Positions 63,823 to 64,000 of a DNA stretch of 64,000 nucleotides are shown in pieces. The stretch lies in the NCBI GenBank assembly GCA_946999045.1, contig CAMQBR010000007.1:1-64000 (forward strand), written 5' to 3'. A program made the translations under genes and the position numbers. The DNA comes from an uncultured Prevotella sp. (GTDB lineage: Bacteria; Bacteroidota; Bacteroidia; Bacteroidales; Bacteroidaceae). Position 1 is the stretch's first letter. Every line of letters starts with the position of its first letter. Under the pieces are notes generated by a model that was not told where the DNA came from, did not search any database, and saw only the letters and a program-made list of their open reading frames with translations.

Positions 63823-64000
63823 TGGTAACACATTTTTTTTGGAGGTGGTAACACATATTGGTAACACATTTTGTTCCCGATAGGGCTTTTTATTTCCCGT
63901 TACGTCCTGTTAGCCGCAGGTTCAACATTTAGCATAACTTCCTCTAAATGTGCCATTTATCTAACAAGTGGCTTGTATAAACGAAAAAAGAGGACTTCAT
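63823..64000. mobile_element. Probable end of a mobile element with three TGGTAACACAT repeats
   Basis: TGGTAACACAT occurs at 63823-63833, 63846-63856 and 63859-63869, directly after the broken methyltransferase. Multiple short repeats inside a TG-starting end are a feature of IS21-family elements, so this may be an IS21-like terminus running off the window. No transposase is visible in the remaining 130 bp; the assignment is tentative. Confidence 0.45.

Overview
The window looks like chromosomal DNA of an AT-rich member of the Bacteroidota, most likely a Prevotellaceae-type anaerobe. The reasons are a SusC/SusD pair, many TAnnTTTG-type promoter boxes, the T9SS regulators PorX and PorW, a PdxS/PdxT B6 pathway, DUF3098, DUF1599, GSCFA and BT_3928-type proteins, and CCA-less tRNA. 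I did no database search; assignments rest on recognised motifs and family knowledge.

Region 1 (about 275-21980) is a peptidoglycan, N-acetylmuramic acid (MurNAc) salvage locus. A left-pointing arm holds a BadF-type sugar kinase paralogue with an altered ATP motif, a SusC TonB-dependent porin and a SusD lipoprotein. A right-pointing arm of ten genes holds NamZ (DUF1343), a sodium:solute symporter, a large amidase_3 protein, a GT2 protein, an AmpG-type permease, a second NamZ, a NagX/DUF5009 membrane acyltransferase-like protein, MurK, MurQ and a serine hydrolase-SGNH esterase fusion. Together they could import wall fragments, strip peptides and acetyl groups, release MurNAc, phosphorylate it and convert it to GlcNAc-6-P.

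Region 2 (about 21988-30935) holds GSCFA, flavodoxin, YfhO, MtnN, TypA and S15, with IS30-type debris and a 1.3 kb gene-free stretch. Region 3 (31214-36083) is the left-pointing ftsX-DUF3098-uppP-truB-queA-folK run. Region 4 (36508-39028) is a vitamin B6 operon led by an unusual ThiD-like/AraC fusion, then pdxS and pdxT. Region 5 (39258-46660) holds cca, a small lipoprotein, DUF1599, a BT_3928-type DoxX-like protein, tpiA, a SPOR protein, folE and xth. Region 6 (47594-56360) is left-pointing: a MORN-like protein, tsaE, porX, porW, a metal ABC permease, a Cys-rich membrane-anchored protein and aroA. Region 7 (56813-62426) holds tRNA-Pro(GGG), trxA, an IS30 remnant, hemD, and a translationally coupled TonB receptor/RhtX-like permease pair. 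The right edge has a broken cytosine-5 methyltransferase gene next to what looks like the end of a mobile element.

The most unusual thread is a family of about 200-bp intergenic elements, roughly ten full, partial or minimal copies in 64 kb. They have terminal inverted repeats and a nested central hairpin. Between copies the bases change, but in several copies pairing inside the copy is kept. One copy supplies the last codons and stop codon of a transporter gene.
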